Source of the DNA: JABSSA01 sp039960995
Lineage (GTDB): Bacteria; Pseudomonadota; Alphaproteobacteria; Rhodobacterales; Rhodobacteraceae
Reading direction: 5' to 3'
Length of the DNA: 64,000 nucleotides
Assembly: GCA_039960995.1 (NCBI GenBank)
Contig: JBDVKF010000064.1
Location: 260,141 to 324,140, forward strand
In this document: positions 1 through 8,535 of the stretch, one piece after another
How the letters are laid out: every line of letters begins with the position of its first letter
Numbering within the stretch: position 1 is the first letter of the stretch
Program-made: the position numbers and the translations under genes
The notes under the pieces: generated by a model
What the model was told of the DNA's origin: nothing
What the model saw: the letters and a program-made list of their open reading frames with translations, nothing else
The model's database searches: none

Positions 1-1095
1 CCGGATGGGGCCGATGCGGAATCTGAATGTATCGGAGCCCTTCTCGCGCAATATGCGTTTGACAGATATCGTTCACGCAGCGGTATTGCCGCCCGTTTGT
101 GCGCACCGCAGGAATTGGACGCGGCACGGATTGAAACGATTGTGAATGGCGAGGCCTTAACACGCGATCTGATCAATATCCCGGCCTCGGATATGGGCCC
201 ACCCGATCTTGAACAGGCGGCGCGTGATCTTGCGTCTCAGCACGGTGCGTCGATCAACGTGATTGTTGGCGACACCTTGTTAGAGCAGAATTTCCCAATG
301 ATTCATGCCGTTGGACGTGCGGCTGATCGCAAACCGCGTTTGATAGACATGCGTTGGGGCGATACTGGGCCGACTGTCACGTTGGTTGGCAAAGGCGTTT
401 GTTTTGATACTGGTGGATTAAACCTCAAGCCCGGCGCGTCTATGGGATTGATGAAAAAGGACATGGGTGGATCGGCCAATGTTCTGGGTCTAGCGGCGAT
501 GTTGATGGGAACAAATGCTCAGATTCAATTGCGAGTTTTGATCCCGGCCGTTGAAAATTCTGTGTCTGACAACGCGTTTCGACCACAGGATATTCTGACG
601 GCGCGCAATGGTTTGACCGTCGAGATTAACAACACCGATGCCGAAGGGCGCCTTGTTTTGGCTGATGCGTTGTCGCTGGCATCAGAAGAATCCCCGGACC
701 TTTTGATTTCGATGGCCACATTAACAGGTGCGGCTCGGGTTGCCGTTGGTCCTGATCTTGCGCCGTTTTATACGGACGATGAACATTTCGCGGCGTGCTT
801 GAGCGCGGCGGCAGATGATGTCGCTGACCCTGTGTGGCGTATGCCGTTCCACGATCCGTACGAAAAGATGATTGAACCGGGTATTGCCGATCTGGATAAT
901 GCACCAAAGGGCGGATTTGCTGGGTCGATCACAGCGGCCTTGTTCCTGCGCCGATTTGTTGCGGACACGCCTCGTTACATGCATTTTGATATCTATGGTT
1001 GGCAACCAACAGATGCGCCGGGCCGTTCCAAGGGCGGAGTGGGGCAGGCCACACGCGCCTTATTAAACGCATTGCCCAAAGTTCTTGAAAAATGA
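1..1095 (+). CDS. Leucyl aminopeptidase family protein (M17), 5' truncated
   Basis: The open frame runs from the first base of the window, so the start lies outside; 364 residues are visible. It is a cytoplasmic di-metal exopeptidase that removes N-terminal residues from peptides. The M17 signature NTDAEGRLVLADAL is present, with its metal-binding Asp and Glu and the Arg of the active site. The upstream metal/Lys block is also seen (FDTGGLNLKPG followed by MKKDMGG). The family has a divergent N-terminal domain, of which only the tail is visible. The stop overlaps the start of the NlpC/P60 gene by 4 bp (ATGA), so the two peptidases are probably co-transcribed and may act together in peptide or muropeptide turnover. 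The exact substrate is unknown. Confidence 0.93.
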   Translation, partial: PDGADAESECIGALLAQYAFDRYRSRSGIAARLCAPQELDAARIETIVNGEALTRDLINIPASDMGPPDLEQAARDLASQHGASINVIVGDTLLEQNFPMIHAVGRAADRKPRLIDMRWGDTGPTVTLVGKGVCFDTGGLNLKPGASMGLMKKDMGGSANVLGLAAMLMGTNAQIQLRVLIPAVENSVSDNAFRPQDILTARNGLTVEINNTDAEGRLVLADALSLASEESPDLLISMATLTGAARVAVGPDLAPFYTDDEHFAACLSAAADDVADPVWRMPFHDPYEKMIEPGIADLDNAPKGGFAGSITAALFLRRFVADTPRYMHFDIYGWQPTDAPGRSKGGVGQATRALLNALPKVLEK

Positions 1096-1874
1096 CGGAC
1101 AAACGAACGACGCCTGATCCGAATTACGTTGATGCGCATACGCCTGCCCGGATTATTGCGCCATTGGTTGATTTGTTGGATCAACCGCGCGGAACGCGGA
1201 ACCGTCAGTTGTTGTTTGGTGATCCGGTCACGATCTTGGGCGCAATCGACGGTTTCAGTTACCTAAGATCGGACAAGGACGGGTATATCGGATTTGTTCA
1301 ACCTGAAACGCTTGGCGAACGAACGCCAGTGACGCACCGTGTTTCTGTGTTGGCGACCCATGCGTACCGCAGCGCGGATATCAAATCCGGGAATCAAGCC
1401 ACCTTAAGCTTTGGCTGTTTTATCACCAGCCTGTCTGAGACGGATGAATTTGTAGAAACCAACCTCGGATTCGTGCCCAAGGTGCACCTGACATCGCATG
1501 AAGTGCTGGAAAAAGATCCGGTCGATGTTGCGCTGCGCTTTATCGGGACGCCTTATCTTTGGGGTGGAAATTCACGGTTGGGTTTGGATTGTTCAGGTCT
1601 TGTTCAAGCGGCCTTGCTGGCCTGTGGGATAGAGTGTCCGGGTGACAGTGATCAACAACGCGACGCTGTCGGGGTAGAGTTACCAGAAGGCAGCGAACCC
1701 AGATCAGGTGATTTGTTTTTCTGGCCGGGGCACGTTGCAATGGCCGTTGATGCGCGCACAATGATCCACGCAACCGGTCATTTTATGTCAACGGTTCTGG
1801 AACCTATCGAAAAAGCCAAGACCCGCATTGACGCGGCTGGGGAAGGGCCGCTTTTGTCTCACAAAAGGCTTTAA
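1092..1874 (+). CDS. NlpC/P60 family cysteine peptidase
   Basis: This 260-residue protein has an N-terminal half resembling bacterial SH3-like domains and a C-terminal NlpC/P60 domain. The catalytic Cys is in LDCSGLVQ (about residue 166), following the typical YLWGGNS block. The catalytic His is in PGHVAMAVD, and a further His follows in IHATG. Family members cleave gamma-D-Glu-(L)-diamino acid bonds in cell-wall peptides (YkfC type). No signal peptide is visible, so a cytoplasmic role in recycling imported muropeptides is likely. That fits the translationally coupled aminopeptidase upstream (ATGA overlap). Its stop codon overlaps the stop of the convergent DUF2794 gene. Confidence 0.9.
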   Translation: MTDKRTTPDPNYVDAHTPARIIAPLVDLLDQPRGTRNRQLLFGDPVTILGAIDGFSYLRSDKDGYIGFVQPETLGERTPVTHRVSVLATHAYRSADIKSGNQATLSFGCFITSLSETDEFVETNLGFVPKVHLTSHEVLEKDPVDVALRFIGTPYLWGGNSRLGLDCSGLVQAALLACGIECPGDSDQQRDAVGVELPEGSEPRSGDLFFWPGHVAMAVDARTMIHATGHFMSTVLEPIEKAKTRIDAAGEGPLLSHKRL

Positions 1875-2218
1875 TCGACAGAACGGATCAGCTTGCGTTC
1901 CAACACGCGCAAAACCGTTTTCAAATCCTGCCCGCGGCGGATGATCTGTCCGTCCATTCCCAAAACGGCGTACATACCTTGTTTCCCGCGCAGTTTTGGC
2001 CGCTTTTCGATCCGATATAACGGGTGTTCGGCGGTCCTGCGAAACACGGCAAAGACGGCGACTTCTTTCAGCGAAGAAATCCCATAGTCGCGCCATTCAC
2101 CGGCGGCTACCATACGCCCATACAAGGACATGATGACCGACAGTTCGGTTCTGTGAAAATTCACCGTGGGGTTCGGAATTTCGCGCAGGTTAGACGGTGG
2201 AGGCATCTGCATTGTCAT
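1871..2218 (-). CDS. DUF2794 domain-containing protein
   Basis: A small 115-residue protein with the features of the alphaproteobacterial DUF2794 family: a VNFHRTELSVIMSLYGRMVA-like block near residue 20 and a basic middle (RIEKRPKLRGKQG). No signal peptide or membrane segment is seen. The family has no established function that I know of. The gene is convergent with the NlpC/P60 gene and the two stop codons overlap (1871-1874). The start is the first Met of the frame. Confidence 0.8.
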   Translation of the reverse strand: MTMQMPPPSNLREIPNPTVNFHRTELSVIMSLYGRMVAAGEWRDYGISSLKEVAVFAVFRRTAEHPLYRIEKRPKLRGKQGMYAVLGMDGQIIRRGQDLKTVLRVLERKLIRSVD

Positions 2219-2268
2219 AAGTTACAGTTGCCCCCTTTTTCCGCCAAATCAAGAGATGGCTTTCAGTT

Positions 2269-4290
2269 TTACAAACCAGCCGCCAGTCGTGTGCCTTGAT
2301 CGATGGCGCGTTTGGCATCCAATTCAGCAGCCACATCTGCCCCACCGATGACATGTGCCGTGATTCCGCGGGCAGCCAGATCATCCGCCAGTGACCGGTC
2401 TGACACTTGACCGGCGCATAAAACAACATCGTCTACTTCGATCAGGGTCGGCGTTTCACGGGCTTCACCAAAGCTGACATGTAAGCCTGCTTTGTCAATT
2501 TTTTCGTAATTTACACCACCTACAAATTCGACATTTTTCATTTTTAAAGCGGCGCGATGAATCCAGCCTGTCGTTTTGCCCAGCCGTTTCCCGTGTTTTT
2601 CTGCCTTGCGCTGAATCAAGGTGACCTGACGTGCGGCACTATCCGGTTGTGGGCCATCCGGGGCCAATCCACCCCGTGCGGATGCGGGATCGGTGACGCC
2701 CCATTCACGCATCCAATCGGGCAGGCTTTCGGTGGTGCTTGCGCCTTCGTGGACAAGGTATTCCGAAACGTCAAAACCGATGCCGCCTGCGCCAATTACG
2801 GCAACGCGTTTGCCGGGTTTCGCAACCCCCTTCAGCACGTCGATATAACTGTGCGCATGGTCTTGGCCGGGTATTTCCGGATCGCGTGGAATGACGCCGG
2901 TGGCGACGATCACATCATCAAAATCATCAAGGTCTTGGGCCGTTACATTCGTGTTCAGCTTTTGGGTCACGCCTGATGTGTCAAGCATGGTGCGGAACCA
3001 ATCCACCAGCCCCCAGAATTCTTCTTTGCCCGGAACCTGTTTGGCCAGGTTCAACTGCCCACCGATTTCCGGTGCGCGATCAAACAGCGTTACGTTATGT
3101 CCGCGCTCTGCCGCTGTGATGGCGGCTGACAATCCAGCAGGACCAGCGCCGATGACAGCGATGGCTTTGGTGTGTGATGCCGGTTCAAGGGTTAGTTCAG
3201 TTTCATAACAAGCACGTGGGTTTACTAGGCATGAGCTGATTTTTCCGGAAAAGGTATGATCGAGGCAAGCTTGGTTACATGCGATGCAGGGTGCGATCTG
3301 ATCGGCTTTGCCGGCCATGGCTTTGGACACAAATTCTGCGTCAGCCAGCATGGGGCGGGCCATCGACACCATGTCTGCGCACCCATCTGCCAACACGTCT
3401 TCGGCCACTTGTGGTGTGTTGATCCGATTGGACGTGATGACGGGAATGGACACTTTGCCCATCAGCTTTTTGGTCACCCATGAAAAGGCCGCACGAGGAA
3501 CGGATGTGGCGATTGTCGGAATGCGCGCTTCGTGCCAGCCAATGCCTGTGTTGATGATGGTCGCCCCGGCTTTTTCGATTTGCTGAGCCAGTTCCACAAC
3601 CTCTTCATGGGTTGATCCATTTGGAACAAGGTCAATCATGGACAGGCGATAAATCAGGATAAAATCGGTGCCCACAGCTTCGCGTGTGCGGCGCACAACT
3701 TCGATCGGCAAGCGCATGCGGTTTTCATATTTGCCGCCCCAACGATCGTCGCGTTTGTTGGTGTGGGTCACAAGAAACTGGTTCAGAAAATACCCTTCTG
3801 AACCCATGATTTCGACCCCGTCATACCCAGCGGACTGAGCCCGAACCGCACAGGCGACGATATCGCTGATTTGTTTTTCGATACCGTCTTCGTCCAATTC
3901 CGCAGGTGGGAACGGCGAGATTGGCGATTTCACAGGTGATGGCGCCACGCACATCGGTCCATAGGCATAGCGCCCGGCATGCAAAATCTGCATCGCGATT
4001 TTTCCACCTGCATCGTGGACGCGCTGTGTGACTATGCTGTGATTTGCGACATCTTCATCCGTGGTCATCATCGCAGCACCCGGTAAAACAGACCCCTCAA
4101 GGTTAGGGCCAATGCCACCCGTCACGATCAAAGCAACCTCGCCGCGTGCACGTTCGGCATAGAATTCGGCGATGCGGTTCCAGTCCTTGGTTTCCTCAAG
4201 GCCGGTGTGCATAGACCCCATAAGAACGCGGTTTTTCAGGGTCGTGAATCCAAGGTCCAGCGGTTGCAGCAGGTTCGGGTAGGCGGTCAT
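2269..4290 (-). CDS. fadH: NADPH-dependent 2,4-dienoyl-CoA reductase (FadH-type)
   Basis: The 673-residue protein combines an N-terminal old-yellow-enzyme (FMN) barrel (about residues 1-330), a 4Fe-4S motif with C-x2-C-x3-C-x11-C spacing (CIACNQAC then SSC), and a C-terminal dinucleotide-binding part with VIGAGPAGLSAA and a second VIGAGGIGFDVSEYL motif. This is the layout of E. coli FadH, which reduces 2,4-dienoyl-CoA in unsaturated fatty acid beta-oxidation. An in-frame upstream Met exists at 4317, but 4290 is preferred because a GAGGAG ribosome-binding site precedes it. Related enzymes in this architecture demethylate amines or reduce enones, so the substrate is assigned by family only. It is divergent from rppH. 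Confidence 0.85.
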   Translation of the reverse strand: MTAYPNLLQPLDLGFTTLKNRVLMGSMHTGLEETKDWNRIAEFYAERARGEVALIVTGGIGPNLEGSVLPGAAMMTTDEDVANHSIVTQRVHDAGGKIAMQILHAGRYAYGPMCVAPSPVKSPISPFPPAELDEDGIEKQISDIVACAVRAQSAGYDGVEIMGSEGYFLNQFLVTHTNKRDDRWGGKYENRMRLPIEVVRRTREAVGTDFILIYRLSMIDLVPNGSTHEEVVELAQQIEKAGATIINTGIGWHEARIPTIATSVPRAAFSWVTKKLMGKVSIPVITSNRINTPQVAEDVLADGCADMVSMARPMLADAEFVSKAMAGKADQIAPCIACNQACLDHTFSGKISSCLVNPRACYETELTLEPASHTKAIAVIGAGPAGLSAAITAAERGHNVTLFDRAPEIGGQLNLAKQVPGKEEFWGLVDWFRTMLDTSGVTQKLNTNVTAQDLDDFDDVIVATGVIPRDPEIPGQDHAHSYIDVLKGVAKPGKRVAVIGAGGIGFDVSEYLVHEGASTTESLPDWMREWGVTDPASARGGLAPDGPQPDSAARQVTLIQRKAEKHGKRLGKTTGWIHRAALKMKNVEFVGGVNYEKIDKAGLHVSFGEARETPTLIEVDDVVLCAGQVSDRSLADDLAARGITAHVIGGADVAAELDAKRAIDQGTRLAAGL

Positions 4291-4426
4291 AGATGGCTCC
4301 TCGCGGTCTAGGGACAAATTCGCGTCAGTTTTGGGAGAATGTCACGCACAACCTGACGTCACACTGATTTAATTTGCGGCGTCTTAGTCCCTTTCCGCCG
4401 ACAATCCGACAGAGTAGAAGGTTCTG

Positions 4427-4909
4427 ATGACACCAGATGAAATAGAAAAACTGCCCTATCGACCATGTGTCGGGGTGATGTTGATGAACTCCAGCGGCCA
4501 TATCTTTGTAGGGCAGCGAAATGACCGGTTCAAAGCGGCGTGGCAAATGCCGCAAGGTGGGGTCGACAAGGGCGAAGCACCGCGAGACGCCGCAATCAGA
4601 GAGCTTTGGGAAGAAACAGGGGTGACCTCTGACAAGGTGGAAATTGTTGCCGAAACCGATGATTGGCTACCTTACGAATTGCCGCATGACCTCGTGCCTA
4701 AGCTGTGGAAAGGCAAGTATCGCGGACAAGAACAAAAGTGGTTTCTGTTGCGATTTTCCGGCACGGATGCGGATGTGAACATCGAAACAGAGCATCCGGA
4801 ATTTGCAGCATGGAAATGGTTGCCAGTGGATCGTTTGGTTGATGAGATCGTGCCATTCAAACGCGAAGTATATGTTCGTGTACTTGCGGCATTCGAGGCG
4901 CATTTATGA
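4427..4909 (+). CDS. rppH: RNA pyrophosphohydrolase (Nudix)
   Basis: This 160-residue Nudix hydrolase begins PYRPCVGVMLMN, typical of RppH/IalA. The Nudix box runs from GGVDKGE through RELWEETGV, with the metal-binding glutamates intact. RppH removes pyrophosphate from triphosphorylated mRNA 5' ends and so triggers decay; close relatives hydrolyse diadenosine polyphosphates. Length and motif order match the family. The stop overlaps the next start by 4 bp, so it is coupled to the secreted Cys-rich protein downstream, which is an unusual partner. Confidence 0.92.
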   Translation: MTPDEIEKLPYRPCVGVMLMNSSGHIFVGQRNDRFKAAWQMPQGGVDKGEAPRDAAIRELWEETGVTSDKVEIVAETDDWLPYELPHDLVPKLWKGKYRGQEQKWFLLRFSGTDADVNIETEHPEFAAWKWLPVDRLVDEIVPFKREVYVRVLAAFEAHL

Positions 4910-5391
4910 TTTGGCGCGTTTTACTTCTTTGTTTTCTACCGATGCCTGCTTTGGCGTTGTCTTGCATCCCATATGGAATACAGGATGCCTATTTGGACGC
5001 CGCAGAATCGCCAGAAGCCTATGTAATCGTGCGCGGCAAACTTACATTTGACACAAGCACGTTGCCTAAAGTGGATTGGAACCAACAGGACAAAGTTCCC
5101 CCGGTGACCAATATCTCTGCACGGATCAGTGGCGTTCACTTAGGCAGCCTTGGAAAACGGGGCTCGTTTTCAAAGGACATAACACTCAGCGTTCGCTGCT
5201 TTGGTCCATGGTGTGGTGGCGCACAAGAAGGGGACGTGGTCGCGTTCTTACGTCGCGACAACACGCGTTACGTTTTGGAAACGGATCCGTGTGGCGGGTT
5301 CTTGTTCGGGGCGCCAACATCTGAACATATGCGGTCGCTTCAGCAGTGTCTGGACGGAAAATCCTGTAAACCCACCACGTTTCCAGAGTGA
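4906..5391 (+). CDS. Predicted secreted cysteine-containing protein, unknown function
   Basis: I do not recognise the family. The 161-residue product starts with a clear signal peptide (hydrophobic MIWRVLLLCFLPMPALA, cleavage near the ALA-LS boundary). The mature part has six Cys: one near the mature N-terminus, then CFGPWC, DPCGG, and a pair near the C-terminus (QQC, KSCKP). This suggests disulfides in the periplasm. The start ATG overlaps the rppH stop (ATGA). The downstream GNAT gene is convergent with a 3 bp gap. Confidence 0.75.
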   Translation: MIWRVLLLCFLPMPALALSCIPYGIQDAYLDAAESPEAYVIVRGKLTFDTSTLPKVDWNQQDKVPPVTNISARISGVHLGSLGKRGSFSKDITLSVRCFGPWCGGAQEGDVVAFLRRDNTRYVLETDPCGGFLFGAPTSEHMRSLQQCLDGKSCKPTTFPE

Positions 5392-5394
5392 ACT

Positions 5395-5994
5395 TTAGAC
5401 GTCAAAGATTGGAATATGTGGCCCTAAGTTCCGGTCAAACCCACCAACCAAACGGGGGTCGTCGGCCACCTCGACGCGTTGATGTGTGGGGGTGAAACCA
5501 AGATGCCTGTAAAACCCAAGGGCTTGCGGGCTGTCCAAAGTGCAGGTTTGAAGATGAAAACGTTGGATGTTGGCTGACCACGCCGCGTCAATCGCTTTGG
5601 TCATCAAAAAGCGACCTGCGCCTTGTCCGATTAGCTCTTTAGCAACGCCAAAGAATGACAGCTCGCATTCGTTTTCCTTGCGAAAATCCAATTCCAACAA
5701 AGCGGCGTCGCCCTGCGGATTGCGAAGGGTCCAGAACTTGATGCCAGACGCGTTCAAAATGGCGCCCAGCTCTGCGTCGTCAAGCTTGAGCCGGGAAAAC
5801 CACAACCAGTTTTCACCGACTTTTCTGAACACATCGCGATACCAATCGCATGTGGGTGTCTCGACTTGCACCAATTCCCATCCGTCCGGACAGGACGCGA
5901 CTGGCATGTCGGGCCGCGCGCGCATTTCAAGATGCGTGATGACGGTTGTTATCTTGCCACGCGCGACATCGTGATATCCATCGTTCAGTGTCAT
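5395..5994 (-). CDS. GNAT family N-acetyltransferase
   Basis: The 199-residue protein carries the acetyl-CoA binding motif A of GNAT enzymes (ELIGQGAGRFLMTKAIDAAW, about residues 125-145) and the C-terminal FYRHLGF block. The acceptor cannot be read from sequence. It is the last gene of a three-gene minus-strand operon (nth, adenosine kinase, GNAT) with 4 bp overlaps throughout. No signal peptide is present. Confidence 0.85.
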   Translation of the reverse strand: MTLNDGYHDVARGKITTVITHLEMRARPDMPVASCPDGWELVQVETPTCDWYRDVFRKVGENWLWFSRLKLDDAELGAILNASGIKFWTLRNPQGDAALLELDFRKENECELSFFGVAKELIGQGAGRFLMTKAIDAAWSANIQRFHLQTCTLDSPQALGFYRHLGFTPTHQRVEVADDPRLVGGFDRNLGPHIPIFDV

Positions 5995-6983
5995 TCGACA
6001 AGCTTGGCCTGCTTGAACATCTCAAGCATATTGGCCTGAGGGCGTGGACCCACGTGGCTGATGACTTCGGCGGCGCAGATGTTGCCCATACGTCCGCAGG
6101 TTTCTAAGTTTTGACCCGTGGCCAAACCATACAAAAATCCCGCAGCGAATTGATCGCCCGCACCTGTCGCGTCCACTGGAACAACCCGTGTCACTGGTAC
6201 GTCGACACGTTCGCCTTCGCGGATCATGGACACACCATCGCCAGACCGCGTGCACACTACGATTGGGCAAATCTCGGCCGTTTTGGCCAGTGCCAATTCA
6301 GTGTCGTCGGTTTCGAAGAGGGATTGGATTTCGTGTTCGTTGCCAATGACGTAATTCAGATCGTTTTTGATCAATGACAGAAAATCGGACCGGTGTCGTT
6401 CAACGCAGAAAGGATCGGAAATCGCAATCCCTGCCATGCCGCCTCCGGCTTTCGTGGCACGTGCTGCCTCGCGAAAGGCTGTTTTGCCGGCGTCATGGTC
6501 AAACAGATACCCTTCAAGGAACATGATCTTGGCGTTGCCGGCGACGTCTTGAGGCACGTCATCGGATGTCAGGCCAGTCGACACACCCAAATACGTATTC
6601 AAGGATCGTTCGCCATCGGGTGTCACAAAGATCATGCAACGTGATGTTGGCATATCTGCGCCCGGCACCGGTGGGTTTACAAAATCTATGCCGTGATCGG
6701 TCATTGCGTTGGCATAGAACTGACCCAACGCATCATCACGCACACGTCCGATAAATGCGGTATTCAGACCCAAGGCACCCGCACCAGCAACAGTGTTCGC
6801 AACAGCGCCGCCGGGTGTTTGCACACGTTCATTCATCGAGGCGTACAGAGTTTCGGCACGCGCTTGTTCGATAAGCTGCATGATGCCTTTTTCGATGCCC
6901 ATAAGGTCAAGAAAGCTGTCATCGGTTTGTGTAATGACATCGACAACGGCGTTACCGATGCCGACCAGGTCGTAAGTCTTCAT
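5991..6983 (-). CDS. Adenosine kinase (PfkB family carbohydrate kinase)
   Basis: A 330-residue ribokinase/PfkB-fold kinase. The N-terminal GGAVANTVAG block and the C-terminal DATGAGDQFAAGFLYG (anion hole and catalytic Asp) are intact. Overall similarity is to the alphaproteobacterial adenosine kinase group, which phosphorylates adenosine to AMP in purine salvage. The start overlaps the nth stop and the stop overlaps the GNAT start (ATGA each). A different nucleoside or sugar substrate cannot be ruled out from motifs alone. Confidence 0.88.
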   Translation of the reverse strand: MKTYDLVGIGNAVVDVITQTDDSFLDLMGIEKGIMQLIEQARAETLYASMNERVQTPGGAVANTVAGAGALGLNTAFIGRVRDDALGQFYANAMTDHGIDFVNPPVPGADMPTSRCMIFVTPDGERSLNTYLGVSTGLTSDDVPQDVAGNAKIMFLEGYLFDHDAGKTAFREAARATKAGGGMAGIAISDPFCVERHRSDFLSLIKNDLNYVIGNEHEIQSLFETDDTELALAKTAEICPIVVCTRSGDGVSMIREGERVDVPVTRVVPVDATGAGDQFAAGFLYGLATGQNLETCGRMGNICAAEVISHVGPRPQANMLEMFKQAKLVE

Positions 6984-7624
6984 TCTGTTTTGTCCTCATA
7001 TGGGCAAAGGTCGCGAATGATACAGGTTGGGCACATGGGTTTGCGTGCTTTGCAATGATAGCGCCCGTGCAAGATCATCCAGTGATGTGCGTGCAATTGA
7101 AAATCCGCAGGAATGTTGTCTTCTACGGCGCGTTCAACGGCTTCGACGGTTTTTCCCGGTGCGATACGTGTTCGGTTGCCAACTCGAAAGATATGTGTGT
7201 CGACAGCCTGTGCTGGCATTTTCCACCACATATTCAAAACGACATTGGCCGTTTTGCGACCTACACCGGGCAAGGCCTGTAGTGCGGCGCGGGAACAAGG
7301 CACCACACCGTCATATTCTTCCACAAGAATGCGGCTAAGCTTGATGACGTTTTTTGCCTTTTGCCGGAACAGGCCGATTGTTTTTATGTGCTCGATCAGA
7401 CCTTCTTCGCCAAGGTCGAGCATTTTTTGAGGTGTATCAGCGATTTCAAATAGGGCGCGGGTTGCTTTGTTGACGCCTGCGTCTGTTGCTTGTGCAGAAA
7501 GAGCGACGGCAACGACCAACGTATAGACGTTCACATGGTCAAGCTCGCCCTTGGGTTCCGCTTCTCGTGATTCAAACCGTTCAAAAATTTCACGGATCGT
7601 ATGATAATCAAGCTGCTTTGGCAT
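6980..7624 (-). CDS. nth: Endonuclease III (DNA glycosylase/AP lyase)
   Basis: This 214-residue protein has the helix-hairpin-helix LPGVGRKTANVVLN with the catalytic Lys, the catalytic Asp in VDTHIFRVGNR, and a C-terminal 4Fe-4S motif C-x6-C-x2-C-x5-C (CKARKPMCPTCIIRDLC). It excises oxidised pyrimidines and nicks abasic sites in base excision repair. It leads the minus-strand nth-adenosine kinase-GNAT operon. The start codon is ATG at 7622-7624, near a short intergenic region shared with the divergent Hint-domain gene. Confidence 0.96.
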   Translation of the reverse strand: MPKQLDYHTIREIFERFESREAEPKGELDHVNVYTLVVAVALSAQATDAGVNKATRALFEIADTPQKMLDLGEEGLIEHIKTIGLFRQKAKNVIKLSRILVEEYDGVVPCSRAALQALPGVGRKTANVVLNMWWKMPAQAVDTHIFRVGNRTRIAPGKTVEAVERAVEDNIPADFQLHAHHWMILHGRYHCKARKPMCPTCIIRDLCPYEDKTE

Positions 7625-7767
7625 GTGTTCTGGTATTCCAAATCCTCAGGGACACACAAGAGCATGTGAAAAAGTAAATCTATCTAATAAAAATCGAAGT
7701 AAGGATAATACTGTCGCAAGGTTTTTCGGCGTACAAAGAACCAGATCACTGCATAACGAGGTTCGTA

Positions 7768-8481
7768 ATGTCGAAAAACAAAGGCTTGGCGTTTCATTCT
7801 GATCAGTCGGATGCGTTTGAACAAACGCTTGTACAATCATCAGATTCCGTTCTGACAGGTTTGACCTCTGGCGCAATGGTCGTTACGCGCAACGGCGAAA
7901 TCCCGGTTGAATGGCTTGAAACAAGCGACGAAGTTCTGACACGAGATCAGGGGTTCGTAAAAGTTCTTTGGTTGAATCGCGTAAAACTGGAACGTGAGAG
8001 TTTCAGAGACAGGCCAGAATATGCACCGGTGACCATCCCAGCAGGACGGGTAGGCAGCCAATTCCCTACACATGACATCACTGTGTCGCCAGATCAGCTT
8101 ATTATGTTACGTTCACCGTTGGCGGAAAGAGATTACTGGTCGACCGAAGTCCTTGTGCCCGCGTCTTCCCTTGGTTCGCAAGCCAAGGTTGATGATATGC
8201 GGTGGTCGTCACGGGCGATTTACACACAGGTCATGTTACCAACGCACGAAGCGATTATAGTTGACGGTTTGTGGTGTGGCACGATTTACACGGGCTCACT
8301 GGCGAAAAGTAAGGACATGGATCGCAGTCCCTTGGCCCAACAAATGAAGGATCCTCGCATGATGTCGACGCGGCCAATTCTAGATGCCGACGAAGCACGT
8401 GTATTGGTTTCCGAAATTGACGAGTTCAACGTAAAGCACAACGAAACGATGTCAGAGGAGACAATTCGCGCGTCTGCCTAA
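7768..8481 (+). CDS. Hint-domain protein with degenerate active site
   Basis: The 237-residue protein matches the Hint (hedgehog/intein) domain type common in Rhodobacteraceae. GAMVVTRNGEIPVEWLETSD and VLTRDQGFVKVLW cover the first block, and HDITVSPDQLIML the second. In typical members the first block starts with a nucleophilic Cys (CFTPGT-like) and the second contains SPQHRML. Here the Cys position appears to be Gly (GLTSGAM) and the SPQH His is replaced. The protein is therefore unlikely to self-process. The RBS (cgagg) lies upstream of the ATG. There are no repeat domains and no signal peptide. Function unknown. Confidence 0.8.
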   Translation: MSKNKGLAFHSDQSDAFEQTLVQSSDSVLTGLTSGAMVVTRNGEIPVEWLETSDEVLTRDQGFVKVLWLNRVKLERESFRDRPEYAPVTIPAGRVGSQFPTHDITVSPDQLIMLRSPLAERDYWSTEVLVPASSLGSQAKVDDMRWSSRAIYTQVMLPTHEAIIVDGLWCGTIYTGSLAKSKDMDRSPLAQQMKDPRMMSTRPILDADEARVLVSEIDEFNVKHNETMSEETIRASA

Positions 8482-8535
8482 CGGAAGCGCAATATTCGGG
8501 TCGATTGAAACCGCATGTAAGCTTAATGTGGAGTC

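Noticed and set aside
2557..2976. 139-codon plus-strand frame inside fadH
   Set aside because: Antisense shadow of the FAD/NAD-binding part of fadH; no RBS or family features.
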